Positions 45,791 to 59,400 of a stretch of 64,000 bases of DNA are shown here, one piece after another (the first letter of the stretch is position 1; each line of letters begins with the position of its first letter). The position numbers were made by a program, and so were the translations under genes. This stretch comes from Symsagittifera roscoffensis (lineage: Eukaryota; Xenacoelomorpha; Acoela; Convolutidae), in NCBI RefSeq assembly GCF_963678635.1, contig NW_026971313.1:1-64000 (forward strand), in the 5' to 3' direction. The notes beneath the pieces are model-generated. The model made no database searches, was not told the DNA's origin, and worked only from the letters and a program-made list of their open reading frames with translations.

Positions 45791-46249
45791 GTGATGGTGC
45801 TGACAACGCCCCCGAGTAAAGGAAAAAGGTGTAGGAAAAGGAAACGAGAGACAGATGAGGCGAGTCCTTCGGCGGATGCGGTTTCGGAAATAAATCTAAC
45901 AGAGACAGCTCACATGATTCTAGCGCGAGGGAAAACAGCGGCCTACAAGAGCGGCTCAGCACCCAGGAGGCTAACCGAAGTGCTGCGGAAAATTGAGGCT
46001 CCGACGACTCCGGGAACAGACAATGACTTCAAACCACCCCTGAAGACAAACGTAAAGAGGGGTTCGACGAGTGGACAGACTTGGTCTAGTGGACATCTGC
46101 AAGCAGTGGATTTCGACGCAACACCAGGCTATTGGGAACAAAGTGACGTGCTATCCTCTGGAGAGAAATGCGACAATAATTACCGCTCGGCCTTGGTGGA
46201 TAGCTCTCGAGACCACGAAAGAACTGGAGAATTGCCTGAAGGAGCTTGA
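45791..46249 (+). pseudogene. Unknown basic/acidic protein, fourth segment of the insert
   Basis: 152 codons with a strongly basic start (KGKRCRKRKRE, nuclear-localisation-like), an acidic stretch, then ETAHMILARGKTAAYKSGSA. From about 46060 the more protein-like frame is the one open to 46313 (LVDICKQWISTQHQAIGNKV; LETTKELENCLKELDCWVSR), so a frameshift lies there. Not recognised. Confidence 0.45.
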
Positions 46250-47144
46250 TTGCTGGGTGTCCCGCAAGCGGCGGCATTGTGCTACCCAGAAGAAGACCGA
46301 AGTCAACAATTAGAGTGGGAAACCAGCTGGGGCGGTCTTGGGAGAACCTACTGCTTGATTCTTTTGAAGATGCGATGAGAGCACCGTCGTCAGCATTGCC
46401 ATTGATGGCGAATCATTTTGTCAGAACGGCAAAACAGTTGATGTTCACGTGGAGTTTTGCGGGAGTGGCGTTAGAGGCGTTGACCTCGCACGACAAACTT
46501 AAACTGGGCGACAAGAGTCTGCATGTGTACCAAATGTTGGTGCAACATATTGCGCGAGATAACTCGATATTAGGCCTAGCGAGAAGAAAAGATGCCACTT
46601 GTTTCTTGAGGAGGATCATGTCAGTGATTACCCACACTACTGTGCAAATGTGCCACCAAAAAGCGAAGGGAAGTGAAACCATGGAAAGGAGAGTCTCTAT
46701 TGTTGTCCTGAACGTATACCAGAGTACTGGAATCAAAAAAGAGGAGAGCTCAAGGCAGTCTCTAGAGAGGCATGGGGAACTTGAAGAAATACGAGGGTTC
46801 CACAACAAGAAATTCGAGCAGGGGCATGACATAAGAACAGAAGAATATGCGGAAACCAAAACGCGTGAAAAATATAAATATCTGTTTGGAGTGATGGGAA
46901 TAGCTTACAAACCTGGGAATCGGAGGCAGGTAACGCCTGAATGAACTTTGAGGTGGCGGAATTATTAAAGTTCTGGACGAAAAAAATCAGTGAGATCGAT
47001 CCGACGGAAAGGGAAAGGCCATGTGTAGGTCTGTTACTTGAGAAGATGCCAGAGGTGATCAGCGTGTCGCGCTCGAAAAAGAGAGTGGAGCCAAAGATGG
47101 GAAATGGAAACGACATATTGGTCACGAGTTGGGAGACTGTTTGA
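46246..47144 (+). pseudogene. Unknown helical protein, fifth segment of the insert
   Basis: A 232-codon stretch (46246-46944) rich in helices (LMANHFVRTAKQLMFTWSFA; SLHVYQMLVQHIARDNSILG) overlaps by ATGA with a further open stretch, 46941-47144 (EVAELLKFWTKKISEIDPTE). The overlap could be a true start-stop overlap or a frameshift. No motif recognised. Confidence 0.5.
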
Positions 47145-47400
47145 AGTTGCTGAGACACTCTTGGTTCCCTCATCCCCACGCAAGTTTAATTAAAGAAATC
47201 ACGGAGCGAGTGAGATTGTCACCAGCGAAGGGTAAAGATTTGGGGACAAATTAAACTTACCTCATCGAAAGGAATCGGAGGAAATGACGAGCAAACAAGA
47301 AAGGCTAGTAAAGAAGATGGAACCGGGTAGTTGCCTGAACACGGTGTGTGGAGTTGGAGAACATTCCTGTGATGGACGATCCTGCGTCAGATTACAATCT

Positions 47401-50400
47401 TTTACAAAAGGAGCAATTATAGCAAAGTTTTTTATAAGGAACTTGGATGACAATTTTGATTTGAACAGTGGGTTACCAAATCGAGATATAATCATTTCTT
47501 TGATACAATATACTAGGTCGTCCCTCTTCTCATTATAAAACTCAAAAACTAGACTTGATAGTGTCTTTATTTTAGAAGTTCGACTTGTTGCATATATGAG
47601 CGCTTGTGAATATAATTACGTGCATGAATTGGTTTGACAAGATGGAATGATAAAGGCTCTTGCTCTAAAACGTTTGTTTGAGCTTAAAGGAGTACTCGCA
47701 CAGCTTCCGTTTAGTTTTAGCGAAGTTAGATATGGTTGATAGTCAGCTGCATTAGAAAGATGAGAGCTGTGCTTGAATAAGCACCACTAAAAATTTTACT
47801 ACACTTTCGTTTTTTTAAGTGTTTTTGCCCAGTTGTCCTCATTCTTGACTGTTGTTATTTTTTAGGCTGCATAAAATTGAGTTTGTTTTTTTTTATTCAA
47901 ATGCCGGTATTTTAAAAAATTGCTTTGTTTTCTTGTTTTAAATCGACACTGACAAAAAACAAAGATTAAAGAAGTTAAAAAACTCACCATTAAAAGCAAT
48001 TTCACAATTTGTGCCATTTCAAAACTCTTTTATGCTAAAAAGAGAGCAAAAAATGCGGGAACTGTGAAAATGAGTGATTATAGTAAAAATAATATTTGCA
48101 ACTAAGTTTTTATAAGGATGGGTGCATGAATGGGTTTTGACAAGATAGAATGATAAAAGTTCTTGCTGTAAAACGCTTGTCTGAGCTTGAAGGAGTACTC
48201 GCACAGCTTCGGTTAATTTTAGCGAAGTTAGATATGGTTGATGGACAACTGCAAGAGAAAGATGAGAGCTGTGCTTGAATAAGCACAACTAACAATTTTA
48301 CTACACTTTTGTTTTTTTAAGTGTTTTTGCCCAGTTGTCCTCATTCTTGATTGTTGTTATTTTTTAGGCTGCATAAAATTGACTTTGTTTTTTTTATTCA
48401 AATGCCGGTGTTTTCTTGTATTAAATCGAAACTGACAAAAAACAAAGATTAAAGAAGTTAAAAAACTCACCATTAAAAGCAATTTCACAATTTGTGCCAT
48501 TTCAAAATTTTTTTATGCTAAAAAAGAGAGCAAAAAATGCGGAAACTGTGAAAAGGAGCAATTTTAACAAAAACAAAAGTAGCAACTACATTTTTATAAG
48601 GAAAATGAATGGCAATTTTGATTTTAAAAAAAAAAGTTACCAAAACGAGATATAGTCATTTCTTTGATAAAAAATACTAGGGCGTCACTCTTCCCGTTAT
48701 AAAACTCAAAAACTAGACTTGTTAGCGCATTTATTTTGACAGCTCGACTTGTTGCATATAGGATTGTTTTTGATTATATTTACGTGCATGAATTGGTTTT
48801 GACAAGAAGGAATGATAAAAGTTCCTGCTGTAAAACGCTTGTCTGAGCTTGAAAGAGTACTCGCAAAGCTTCGGTTTAATTTTAGCGAAGTTAGATATGG
48901 TCGATAGTCAGCTGCATGAGAAAGATGAGAGCTGCGCTTGAATAAGCACCAGTAACAAAAATACTACACTTTTGTCTTTTTAAGTGTTTTTGCCCAATTG
49001 TCCTTATTCTTGGTTGTTGTTAGTTTTTAGGCTGCATCAAATAGAATTGGTTTTTTATTCAAAAGTCGGTGTTTTAAAAAATTGCCTTTTTTCTTGTTTT
49101 ATATCGACACTGACAAAATAACAAAGATTAAAGAAATTTGAAAACTCACCATTAAAAACAGTTTCAAAACTTGTGCCATTTTGAAATTGCTTCATGATAA
49201 AAAAAAATAGGGCGAAAAAACGGGAACTGTGAAATGGAGCGATTACAGCAAAAATAACATTTGCAACTAAATTTTTTTTCAGGAATTTCTTTGATACAAT
49301 GTACTAGGGCGTCCCTATTCTCATTATAAAACTCAAAAACTAGACTTGATAGTACACTTTTTTAGAAGGTCGACTTGTTGCAAATAGGAGCGTTATTGAA
49401 TATATTTACGTGCATGAATTGGTTTTGACAAGATGGAATGATAAAGGTTCTTGCTCTAAAACGCTTGTTTGAGCTTGAAGGAGTACGCGCACAGCTTCGG
49501 TTTAGTTTTAGCGAAGTTAGATTTGGTTGATAGTCAGCTGCATGAGAAAGATGAGAGCTGTGCTGGAACAAGCACCAGTAACAATAACACTACACTTTCG
49601 TTTTTTCAAGTGTTTTTGCCCAATTGTCCTCATTCTTGATTGTTGTTATTTTTTAGGCTGCACAAAATTGAGTTTGTTTGTTTTTATTTAAATGTCGGTG
49701 TTTTAAAAAATTGTCTATTTTCTTGATTTAAATCAACACTGACAAAACAACAAAGAATATAAAATTTAAAAAAACTCACCATTAAAAGCAATTTCTCAAT
49801 TTGTGCCAGTTTAAAATACCTTTATGATAAAAAAGAGCAAAAAATGCGGGAACTGCGAAAAAGAGCGGTTACAGCAAAAATAAATTTTGCAACTAATTTT
49901 TTTAAAGAAAAATGAATGGCAATTTTGTTTTTAAAAAAGAGTTACCAATTCGAGATATAGTCGTTTCATTGATAAAATATACTAGGGCGTCCCTCTTCTC
50001 ATTATAAAACACAAAAACTAGACTTGATAGCGCATTTAATTTGGAAGTTCGACTTGTTGCGTATAGTTTCGTTTTTGAATATATTTACGTGCATGAATTG
50101 GTTTTGACAAGATGGAAGGATGAAGTTTCTTGCTGTAAAACGCTTGTCTGAGCTTGAAGGAATATTCGCCCAGCTTCGGTTTAATTTTAGCGAATTTAGA
50201 TATGGTTGATGGACAGCTGCGTGAGAAAGACGAGAGCTGTGCTTGAATAAGCACCAGTAACAATAACACTACACTTTCGTTTTTTCAAGTGTTTTTGCCC
50301 AGTTGTCCTTTTCTTGATTGTTGTTATTTTTTAGGCTGCATAAAATTGAGTTTGTTTGTTTTTATTTAAATGTCGGTGTTTTAAAAAATTGTCTATTTTC

Positions 50401-53400
50401 TTGTTTTTAGTTCGACACTGACAAAATAACAAAGATTAAAGAAGTTAAAAAACTCACCATTAAAAGCAATTTCACAATTTGCGCCATGTCAAATTCCTTT
50501 ATTCAAAAAAGAGCAAAAAATGTCGGAACTGTGAAAAGGAGCGATTATAGTAAAGATAAAGTTTGCAACTAATTTTTATAAGAAAATTGAATGGCAATTT
50601 TGGTTTGAAAAAGAGTTACCAAATCGATATATAGTCAGTTCTTTGATACAATGTACTAGGCCGTCCCTCTTCTCATTATAAAACTCAAAAACTAGACTTG
50701 ATAGTGCATTTTTTTACAAGGTCGACTTGTTGCATATAGGAGCGTTATTGAATATATTTACGTGCATGAATTGGTTTTGACAAGATGGAATGATAAAAGT
50801 TCTTGCTGTAAAACGCTTGTCTGAGCTTGAAGGAGTACTCGCACAGCTTCGGTTAATTTTAGCGAAGTTAGATATGGTTGATGGTCAGCTGCATGAAAAA
50901 GATGAGAGCTGTGCTTGAATAAGCACCAGTACCAATTTCACTACACTTTCGTTTTTTAAAGTGTTTTTGCCCAGTTGTCCTCATTCTTGATTGTTGTTAT
51001 TTTTTAGGTTGCATAAAATTGAGTTTGTTTGTTTTTATTTAAATGCCGGTGTTTTAAAAAATTGTCTATTTTCTTGTTTTAGTTCGACACTGACAAAATA
51101 ACGAAGATTCAAGAAATTAAAAAACTCACCATTAAAAGCAATTTCACATTTTGTGCCATTTCGAAATTCCTTTATGCTAAAAAAGAGAGCAAAAAATGCG
51201 GGAACTGTGAAAAGGAGCGATTATAGTAAAAATAATTTTGCAACTAATTTTTTATAAGGAAAATGAATGGCAATTTTGATTTGAAAAAAGAGTTACCAAA
51301 TCGAGATAAAGTCAGTTCTTTGACACAATGTACTAGGGCGTCCCTCTTCTCATTATAAAACTCAAAAACTAGACTTGATGGCACATTTATTTTGGTAGTT
51401 CGACTTGTTGCATATAGGATCGTTTTTGAATATATTTACGTGCATGAACTGGTTTCGACATGATGGAATGATAAAGGTTCCTGCTGTAAAACGCTTGTCT
51501 GAGCTTGAAGGAGTACTCGCACAGCTTCGGTTTAATTTTAGCGAGGTTAGATATGGTGGATGGTCACCTGCATGAGAACGATGAGAGCTGTGCTTGAAAA
51601 AGCACCGAAAACAATGTTACTACACTTTCGTTTTTGTAAGTGTTTTTGCCCGGTTGTCCTCATTCTTGATTGTTGTTAGTTTTTAGGCTGCAAAAAAATG
51701 AGTTTGTTTTTTTTATTCAAATGCCGGTGTTTTAAAAAATTGCTTTGTTTTCTTGTTTTAATTCGACACTGACAAAAAAACAAAGATTAAAGAAGTTAAA
51801 AAACTCACCATTACAAGCAATTTCACAATTTGTGCGATTTCAAAATTCTTTTATGCTAAAAAAGCGAGCAAAAAATGCGGGAGCTGTGAAAAGGAGTGAT
51901 TATAGTAAAAATAATATTTGCAACTATATTTTCATAAGGAAAATGAATGGCAATTTTGATTTGAAAAAAGAAATACCAAATCGAGATAAAGTCAGTTCTT
52001 TGACACAATGTACTAGGGCGTCCCTCTTCTCATTATAGAACTCAAAAACTAGACTTGATAGTGCATTTATTTTAGAAGGTCGACTTGTTGCATATAGGAG
52101 CGTTATTGAATATATTTACGTGTATGAATTGGTTTTGACAAGATGGTATGATGAAGGTTCTTGCTCTAAAACGCTTGTTTGAGATTGAAGAAGTACTCGC
52201 ACAGCTTCGGTTTAGTTTTAGCGAAGTTAGATATGGTTGATGGTCAGCTGCATGAAAAAGATGAGCGCTGTGCTTGAATAAGCACCATTTAACAATGTTA
52301 CCACACTTCGGTTTTTTAAATGTTTTTGCCCGGTTGTCCTCATTCTTGTTTGTTGTTAGTTTTTAGGCTGCTAAAATTTGTGTTTTTTTTATTTGAATGT
52401 CGGTGTTTTAAACAATTGCTTTTTTTTCTTGTTTTAAATCGAGACTGACAAAATAACAAAGATTAAAGAAATTAAAAGACTCACCATAAAAAGCAGTTTC
52501 ACAATTTGTGCCATTTCAAAATTTCTTTATGATAAAAAAAGAGCAAAAAATGCGGGAACTGTGAAAAGGAGCGATTATGGCAAAAATAAAAGTTGCAACT
52601 AAATTTTTTATAAGGAAATTGAATGGCAATTTTGATTTGAAAAAAGAGTTACCAAATCGAGATATAATCAGTTCTTTGATACATTATACTAGGGCGTCCC
52701 TCTTCTTATTATAAAACTCAAAAACTAGACTTGATAGTGCATTTATTTTAGAAGGTCGACTTGTTGCATGTAGGAGCGTTATTGAATATGTTTACGTGCA
52801 TGAATTGGTTTTGACAAGATGGAATGATAAAGTTTCCTGCTCTAAAACGCTTGTTTGAGCTTGAAGGAGTACTCGCACAGCTTCCGTTTAGTTTAATCGA
52901 AGTTAGATATGGTTGATGGTCAGCTGCATGAAAAAGATTAGAGCTGTGCTTGAATAAGCACCAGTAACAACGTTATAACACTTTCGTTCTTTCAAGTGTT
53001 TTTCCTCAGTTGTCCTCATTCCTGTTTGTTGTTAGTTTTTAGTTTGTTAAAATTTGTGTTTTTTTTTATTTAAATGTCGGTGTTTTAAACAATTGCTTTT
53101 TTTTCTTGTTTTAAATCGAGACTGACAAAATAACAAAGATTAAAGAAATTAAAAGACTCACCATAAAAAGCAATTTCACAGTTTGTGCCATTTCAAAATT
53201 CCTTTATGATAAAAAAGAGCAAAAAATGCGGGAACTGTGAAAAGGAGTGATTATGGCAAAAATAAAAGTTGCAACTAAATTTTTTATAAGGAAATTGAAT
53301 GGCAATTTTGATTTGAAAAAAGAGTTACCAAATCGAGATAAAGTCAGTTCTTTGACACAATGTACTAGGGCGTCCCTCTTCTCATTATAGAACTCAAAAA

Positions 53401-56400
53401 CTAGACTTGATAGTGCATTTATTTTAGAAGGTCGATTTGTTGCATATAGGAGCGTTATTAAATATATTTACGTGCATGAATTGGTTTTGACAAGATGGTA
53501 TGATGAAAGTTCTTGCTCTAAAAAGCTTGTTTGAGCTTGAAGAAGTACTCGCACAGCTTCGGTTTAGTTTTAGCGAAGTTAGATATGGTTGATGGTCAGC
53601 TGCATGAAAAAGATGAGAGCTGTGCTTGAATAAGCACCATTTAACAATGTTACCACACTTCCGTTTTTTAAATGTTTTTGCCCGGTTGTCCTCATTCTTG
53701 TTTGTTGTTAGTTTTTAGGCTGCTAAAGTTTGTGTTTTTTTTATTTAAATGTCGGTGTTTTAAACAATTGCTTTTTTTTCTTGTTTTAAATTGAGACTGA
53801 CAAAATAACAAAGATTAAAGAAATTAAAAGACTCACCATAAAAAGCAATTTCACATTTTGTGCCATTTCGAAATTCCTTTATGCTAAAAAAGAGAGCAAA
53901 AAATGCGGGAACTGTGAAAAGGAGCGATTATCTTAAAATAATATTCGCAACTAATTTTTTATAAGGAAATTTAATATCAATTTTGATTTGAGAAAAGAAA
54001 TACCAAATCGAGATATAGTCAGTTCTTTGATACATGGTACTAGGGCGTCCCTCTTCTTATTATAAAACTCAAAAACTAGACTTGATAGTGCATTTATTTT
54101 AGAAGGTCGACTTGTTGCATGTAGGAGCGTTATTGAATATGTTTACGTGCATGAATTGGTTTTGACAAGATGGAATGATAAAGTTTCCTGCTCTAAAACG
54201 CTTGTTTGAGCTTGAAGGAGTACTCGCACAGCTTCGGTTTAGTTTAATCGAAGTTAGATATGGTTGATTGTCAGCTGCATGAAAAAATGAGAGCTGTGCT
54301 TGAATAAGCACTAGTAACAATGTTATAACACTTTCGTTCTTTCAAGTGTTTTTCCCCAGTTGTCCTCATTCTTGATTGTTGTTATTTTTTAGGCTGCATA
54401 AAATCGAGTTTGTTTGTTTTTTATTCAAATGTCTGTGTTTTAAAAAATTGCTTTATTTTCTTGTTTTAAACCGACCCTGACAAAATAACAAAGATTAAAG
54501 AAGTTAAAAAACTCACTATTAAAAGCAATTTCACAATTTGTGCCACTTCAAATTCTTTTATTCTAAAAAAGAGAGCAAAAATGCGGAAACTGTGAAAAGG
54601 AGCGGTTATAGTAAAAGTAATATTTGCAACTAATTTTTTATAAGGAAATTGAATGGCAATTTTGATTTGAAAAAAGTGTCACCAAAAGGAAATATAGTCG
54701 GTTCTTTGATACAATGTACTAGGGCGTCCCTCTTCTCATCATAAAACTCAAAAACTAGACTTGATAGTGCATTTTTTTAGAAGGTCGATTTGTTGCATAT
54801 AGGAGCGTTATTGAATATATTTACGTGCATGAATTGGTTTTGACAAGATTGAATGATAATGGTTCTTGCTCTCAAACGCTTGTTTGAGCTTGAAGGAGTA
54901 CTCGCACAGCTTCGTTTTAGTTTTAGCGAAGTTAGATAGGGTTGATGGTCAGCTGCAAGAGAAAGGTGAGAGCTGTGCTTGAATAAGCACCAGTTCCTAT
55001 TTTACTACACTTTCGTTTTTTTAAATTTTTTTGCCCAGTTGTCCTCATTCTTGATTGTTGTTAATTTTTAGGCTGCATAAAATTGATTTTGTTTGTTTTT
55101 ATTTAAATGCCGGTGTTTTAAAAAATTGTCTATTTTCTTGTTTTAGTTCGACACTGACAAAATAACAAAGATTCAAGAAATTAAAAAACTCACCATTAAA
55201 AGCAATTTCACATTTTGTGCCATTTCGAAATTCCTTTATGCTAAAAAAGAGAGCAAAAAATGCGGGAACTGTGAAAAGGAGCGATCATAGTAAAAATAAT
55301 ATTTGCAACTAATTTTTTATAAGGAAAATGAATGGCAATTTTGATTTTAAAAAAGAGTTACCAAATCGGGATATAGTCGTTTTTTTTACAAAATACTAGG
55401 GCGTCCCGCTTCTCATTATAAAACTCAAAAACTAGACTTGATGGCGCATTTATTTTGATAGTTCGACTTGTTGCATATAGGATCGTTTTTGAATATATTT
55501 ACGTGCATGAATTGGTTTTGACAAATGGAATGATAAAGTTTCCTGCTCTAAAACGCTTGTTTGAGCTTGAAGGAGTACTCGCACAGCTTCGGTTTAGTTT
55601 AATCGAAGTTAGATATGGTTGATTGTCAGCTGCATGAAAAAATGAGAGCTGTGCTTGAATAAGCAACAGTAACAATGTTATAACACTTTCGTTCTTTCAA
55701 GTGTTTTTCCCCAGTTGTCCTCATTCTTTATTGTTGTTATTTTTTAGGCTGCATAAAATCGAGTTTGTTTGTTTTTTATTCAAATGTCTGTGTTTTAAAA
55801 AATTGCTTTATTTTCTTGTTTTAAATCGACCCTGACAAAATAACAAAGATTAAAGAAGTTAAAAAACTCACTATTAAAAGCAATTTCACAATTTGTGCCA
55901 CTTCAAATTCTTTTATTCTAAAAAAGAGAGCAAAAAATGCGGGAACTGTGAAAAGGAGCGGTTATAGTAAAAGTAATATTTGCAACTAACTTTTTATAAG
56001 GAAATTGAATGGCAATTTTGATTTGAAAAAAGTGTCACCAAAAGGAAATATAGTCGGTTCTTTGATACATAGTACTAGGGCGTCCCTCTTCTCATCATAA
56101 AACTCAAAAACTAGACTTGATAGTGCATTTTTTTAGAAGGTCGATTTGTTGCATATAGGAGCGTTATTGAATAGATTTACGTGCATGAATTGGTTTTGAC
56201 AAGATGGAATGATAAAGTTTCCTTCTCTAAAACGCTTGTTTGAGCTTGAAGGAGTACTCGCACAGCTTCGGTTTAGTTTTAGCGAAGACTTGATATGGTT
56301 GATGGTCAGCTCCATGAGAAAGATGAGAGCTGTGCTTGAATTAGCACCAGTTGCATTTTTACTACACTTTCGTTTTTTTAAATGTTTTTGCCCAGTTGTC

Positions 56401-59400
56401 CTCATTCTTGATTGTTGTTAATTTTTAGGCTGCATAAAATTGACTTTGTTTGTTTTTATTCAAATGCCGGTGTTTTAAAAAATTGCTTTGATTTCTTGTT
56501 TTAAATCGACACTGACAAAAAAACAAATATTAAAGAAGTTAAAAAACTCACCATTAAAAGCAATTTCACAATTTGTGCCATTTCAAAATACTTTTATGCT
56601 AAAAAATAGAGCAAAAAATGCGGGAACTGTGAAAAGGAGTGATTATGGTAAAAATAATATTTGCAACTAAATTTTATAAGGAAATTGAGGGGCAATTTTG
56701 ATTTTAAAAAAGAGTTACCAAATCGGGATATAGTCGTTTTTTTTTACAAAATACTAGGGCGTCCCGCTTCTCATTATAAAACTCAAAAACTAGACTTGAT
56801 GCCGCATTTATTTTGGTAGTTCGACTTGTTGCATATAGGATCGTTTTTGAATATATTTACGTGCATGAATTGAATTTGACATGACGGAATGATAAAGGTT
56901 CCTGCTGTAAAACGCTTGTCTGAGCTTGAAGGAGTACTCGCACAGCTTCGGTTTAATTTTAGTGAATTTAGATATGGTTGATGGTCACTTGCATGAGAAC
57001 GATGAGAGCTGTGCTTGAAAAAGCACCGAAAACAATGTTACTACACTTTCGTTTTTGTAATTGTTTTTGCGCGGTTGTCCTCATTCTTGATTGTTGTTAG
57101 TTTTTAGGCTGCAAAAAATTGAGTTTTTTTTTTTTATTCAAATGCCGGTGTTTTAAAAAATTGCTTTGATTTCTTGTTTTAAATCGACACTGACAAAAAA
57201 AACAAATATTAAAGAAGTTAAAAAACTCACCATTAAAAGCAATTTCACAATTTGTGCCATTTCAAAATACTTTTATGCTAAAAAATAGAGCAAAAAATGC
57301 GGGAACTGTGAAAAGGAGTGATTATGGTAAAAATAATATTTGCAACTAAATTTTATAAGGAAATTGAGGGGCAATTTTGTTTGAAAAAAGAGTTACCAAA
57401 TCGAGATAAAGTCAGTTCTTTGACACAATGTACTAAGGCGTCCCTCTTCTCATTATAAAACTCGAAAACTAGACTTGATAGTGCATTTATTTTAGAAGGT
57501 CGAATTGTTGCATATAGGAGCGTTATTGAATATATTTACGTGCATGAATTGGTTTTGACAAGATGGTATGATGAAGGTTCTTGCTCTAAAACGCTTGTTT
57601 GAGCTTGAAGAAGTACTCGCACAGCTTCGGTTTAGTTTTAGCGAAGTTAGATATGGTTGATAGTCAGCTGCATGAAAAAGATGAGAGCTGTGCTTGAACA
57701 AGCACCATTAACAATGTTACCACACTTCCGTTTTTTAAATGTTTTTGCCCGGTTGTCCTCATTCTTGTTTGTTGTTAGTTCTTAGGCTGCTAAAATTTGT
57801 GTTTTTTTTAAATTTAAATGTCGGAGTTTTAAACAATTGCTTTTTTTTCTTGTTTTAATTCGACACTGACAAAATAACAAAGATTAAAGAAATTAAAAGA
57901 TACCATAAAAAGCAATTTCACAATTTGTGCCATTTCAAAATTCCTTTATGATAAAAAAAGAGCAAAAAATGCGGGAACTGTGAAAAAGAGCGATAATGGC
58001 AAAAATAAAAGTTGCAACTAAATTTTTTTTATAAGGAAATTGAATGGCGATTTTGATTTGAAAAAAGAGTTACCAAATCGAGATATAATCAGTTCTTTGA
58101 TACATTATACTAGAGCGTCCCTCTTCTTATTATAAAACTCAAAAACTAGACTTGATAGTGCATTTTTTTTAGATGGTCGACTTGTTGCATGTAGGAGCGT
58201 TAGTGAATATATTTACGTGCATGAAATGGTTTTGACAAGATGGAATGATAAAGTTTCTTGCTCTAAAACGCTTGTTTGAGCTTGAAGGAGTACTCGCACA
58301 GCTTCGGTTTAGTTTTAGCGAAGACTTGATATGGTTGATGGTCAGCTGCATGAAAAAGATGAGAGCTGTGCTTGAATAAGCACCAGTAACAATGTTATAA
58401 CACTTTCGTTCTTTCAAGTGTTTTTCCCCAGTTGTCCTCATTCTTGATTGTTGTTATTTTTTGGGCTGCATAAAATTGAGTTTGTTTGTTTTTTATTCAA
58501 AAGTCAAATTTTGTGCCATTTCGAAATTCCTTTATGCTAAAAAAGAGAGCAAAAAACGCGGGAACTGTGAAAAGGAGCGATTATCTTAAAATAATATTCG
58601 CAACTAATTTTTTATAAGGAAATTGAATGGCAATTTTGATTTGAAAAAAGAAATACCAAATCGAGATATAGTCAGTTCTTTGATACAATGTACTAGGGCG
58701 TCCCTCTTCTTATTATAAAACACAAAAACTAGACTTGATAGTGCATTTATTTTAGAAGGTCGACTTGTTGCATGTAGGAGCGTTAGTGAAGATATTTACG
58801 TGCATGAAATGGTTTTGACAAGATGGAATGATAAAGTTTCTTGCTCTAAAACGCTTGTTTGAGCTTGAAGGAGTACTCGCACAGCTTCGGTTTAGTTTTA
58901 GCGAAGTTAGATATGGTTGATGGTCAGCTGCATGAAAAAGATGAGAGCTGTGCTTGAATAAGCACCAGTAACAATGTTATAACACTTTCGTTTTTTCAAG
59001 TGTTTTTGCCCAGTTGTCCTCGTTCCTGATTGTTGTTCTTTTTTTTAGGCTGCATAAAATTGAGTTTGTGTGTTTTTTATTCAAATGTCGGTGTTTTAAA
59101 AAATTGCTTTAATTTCTTGTTTTAAATCGACACCGAAAAATAACAAAGATTAAAGAAGTTAAAAAACTCAACATTAAAAGCAATTTCACAATTTGTGCCA
59201 TTTCAAATTCCTTTATTTTAAAAAAGAGAGCAAAAAATGCGGGAACTGTGAAAAGGAGCGATTATTTTAAAATAATATTCGCAACTAATTTTTTATAAGG
59301 AAATTGAATGGCAATTTTGATTTGAAAAAAGAGTTACCAAATCGAGATATAGTCAGTTCTTTGATACAATGTACTAGGGCGTCCCTCTTTTCATTATAAA

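Larger units (their letters stand above)
42771..47400 (+). mobile_element. Unrecognised 4.6-kb insert interrupting the satellite
   Basis: The satellite stops in mid-monomer after TGCTCTAAAACGCT (about 42771) and resumes in a different phase at ACAAAAGGAGCAATTATAGC (about 47400). The insert is visibly GC-richer than the satellite. Bases 42771-43397 look non-coding. From 43398 to 47144 the + strand has several overlapping, frame-shifted open stretches with normal protein composition. I see no RT, transposase, integrase or terminal repeats. No target duplication is apparent. It may be a decayed mobile element or an integrated foreign (possibly viral) sequence; I cannot tell which. Confidence 0.6.

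Noticed and set aside
42771-47400. Firm call as an endogenous virus or as a named transposon
   Set aside because: The helical proteins and gene-like order suggest it only loosely. No diagnostic motif was found, so I left it unrecognised.
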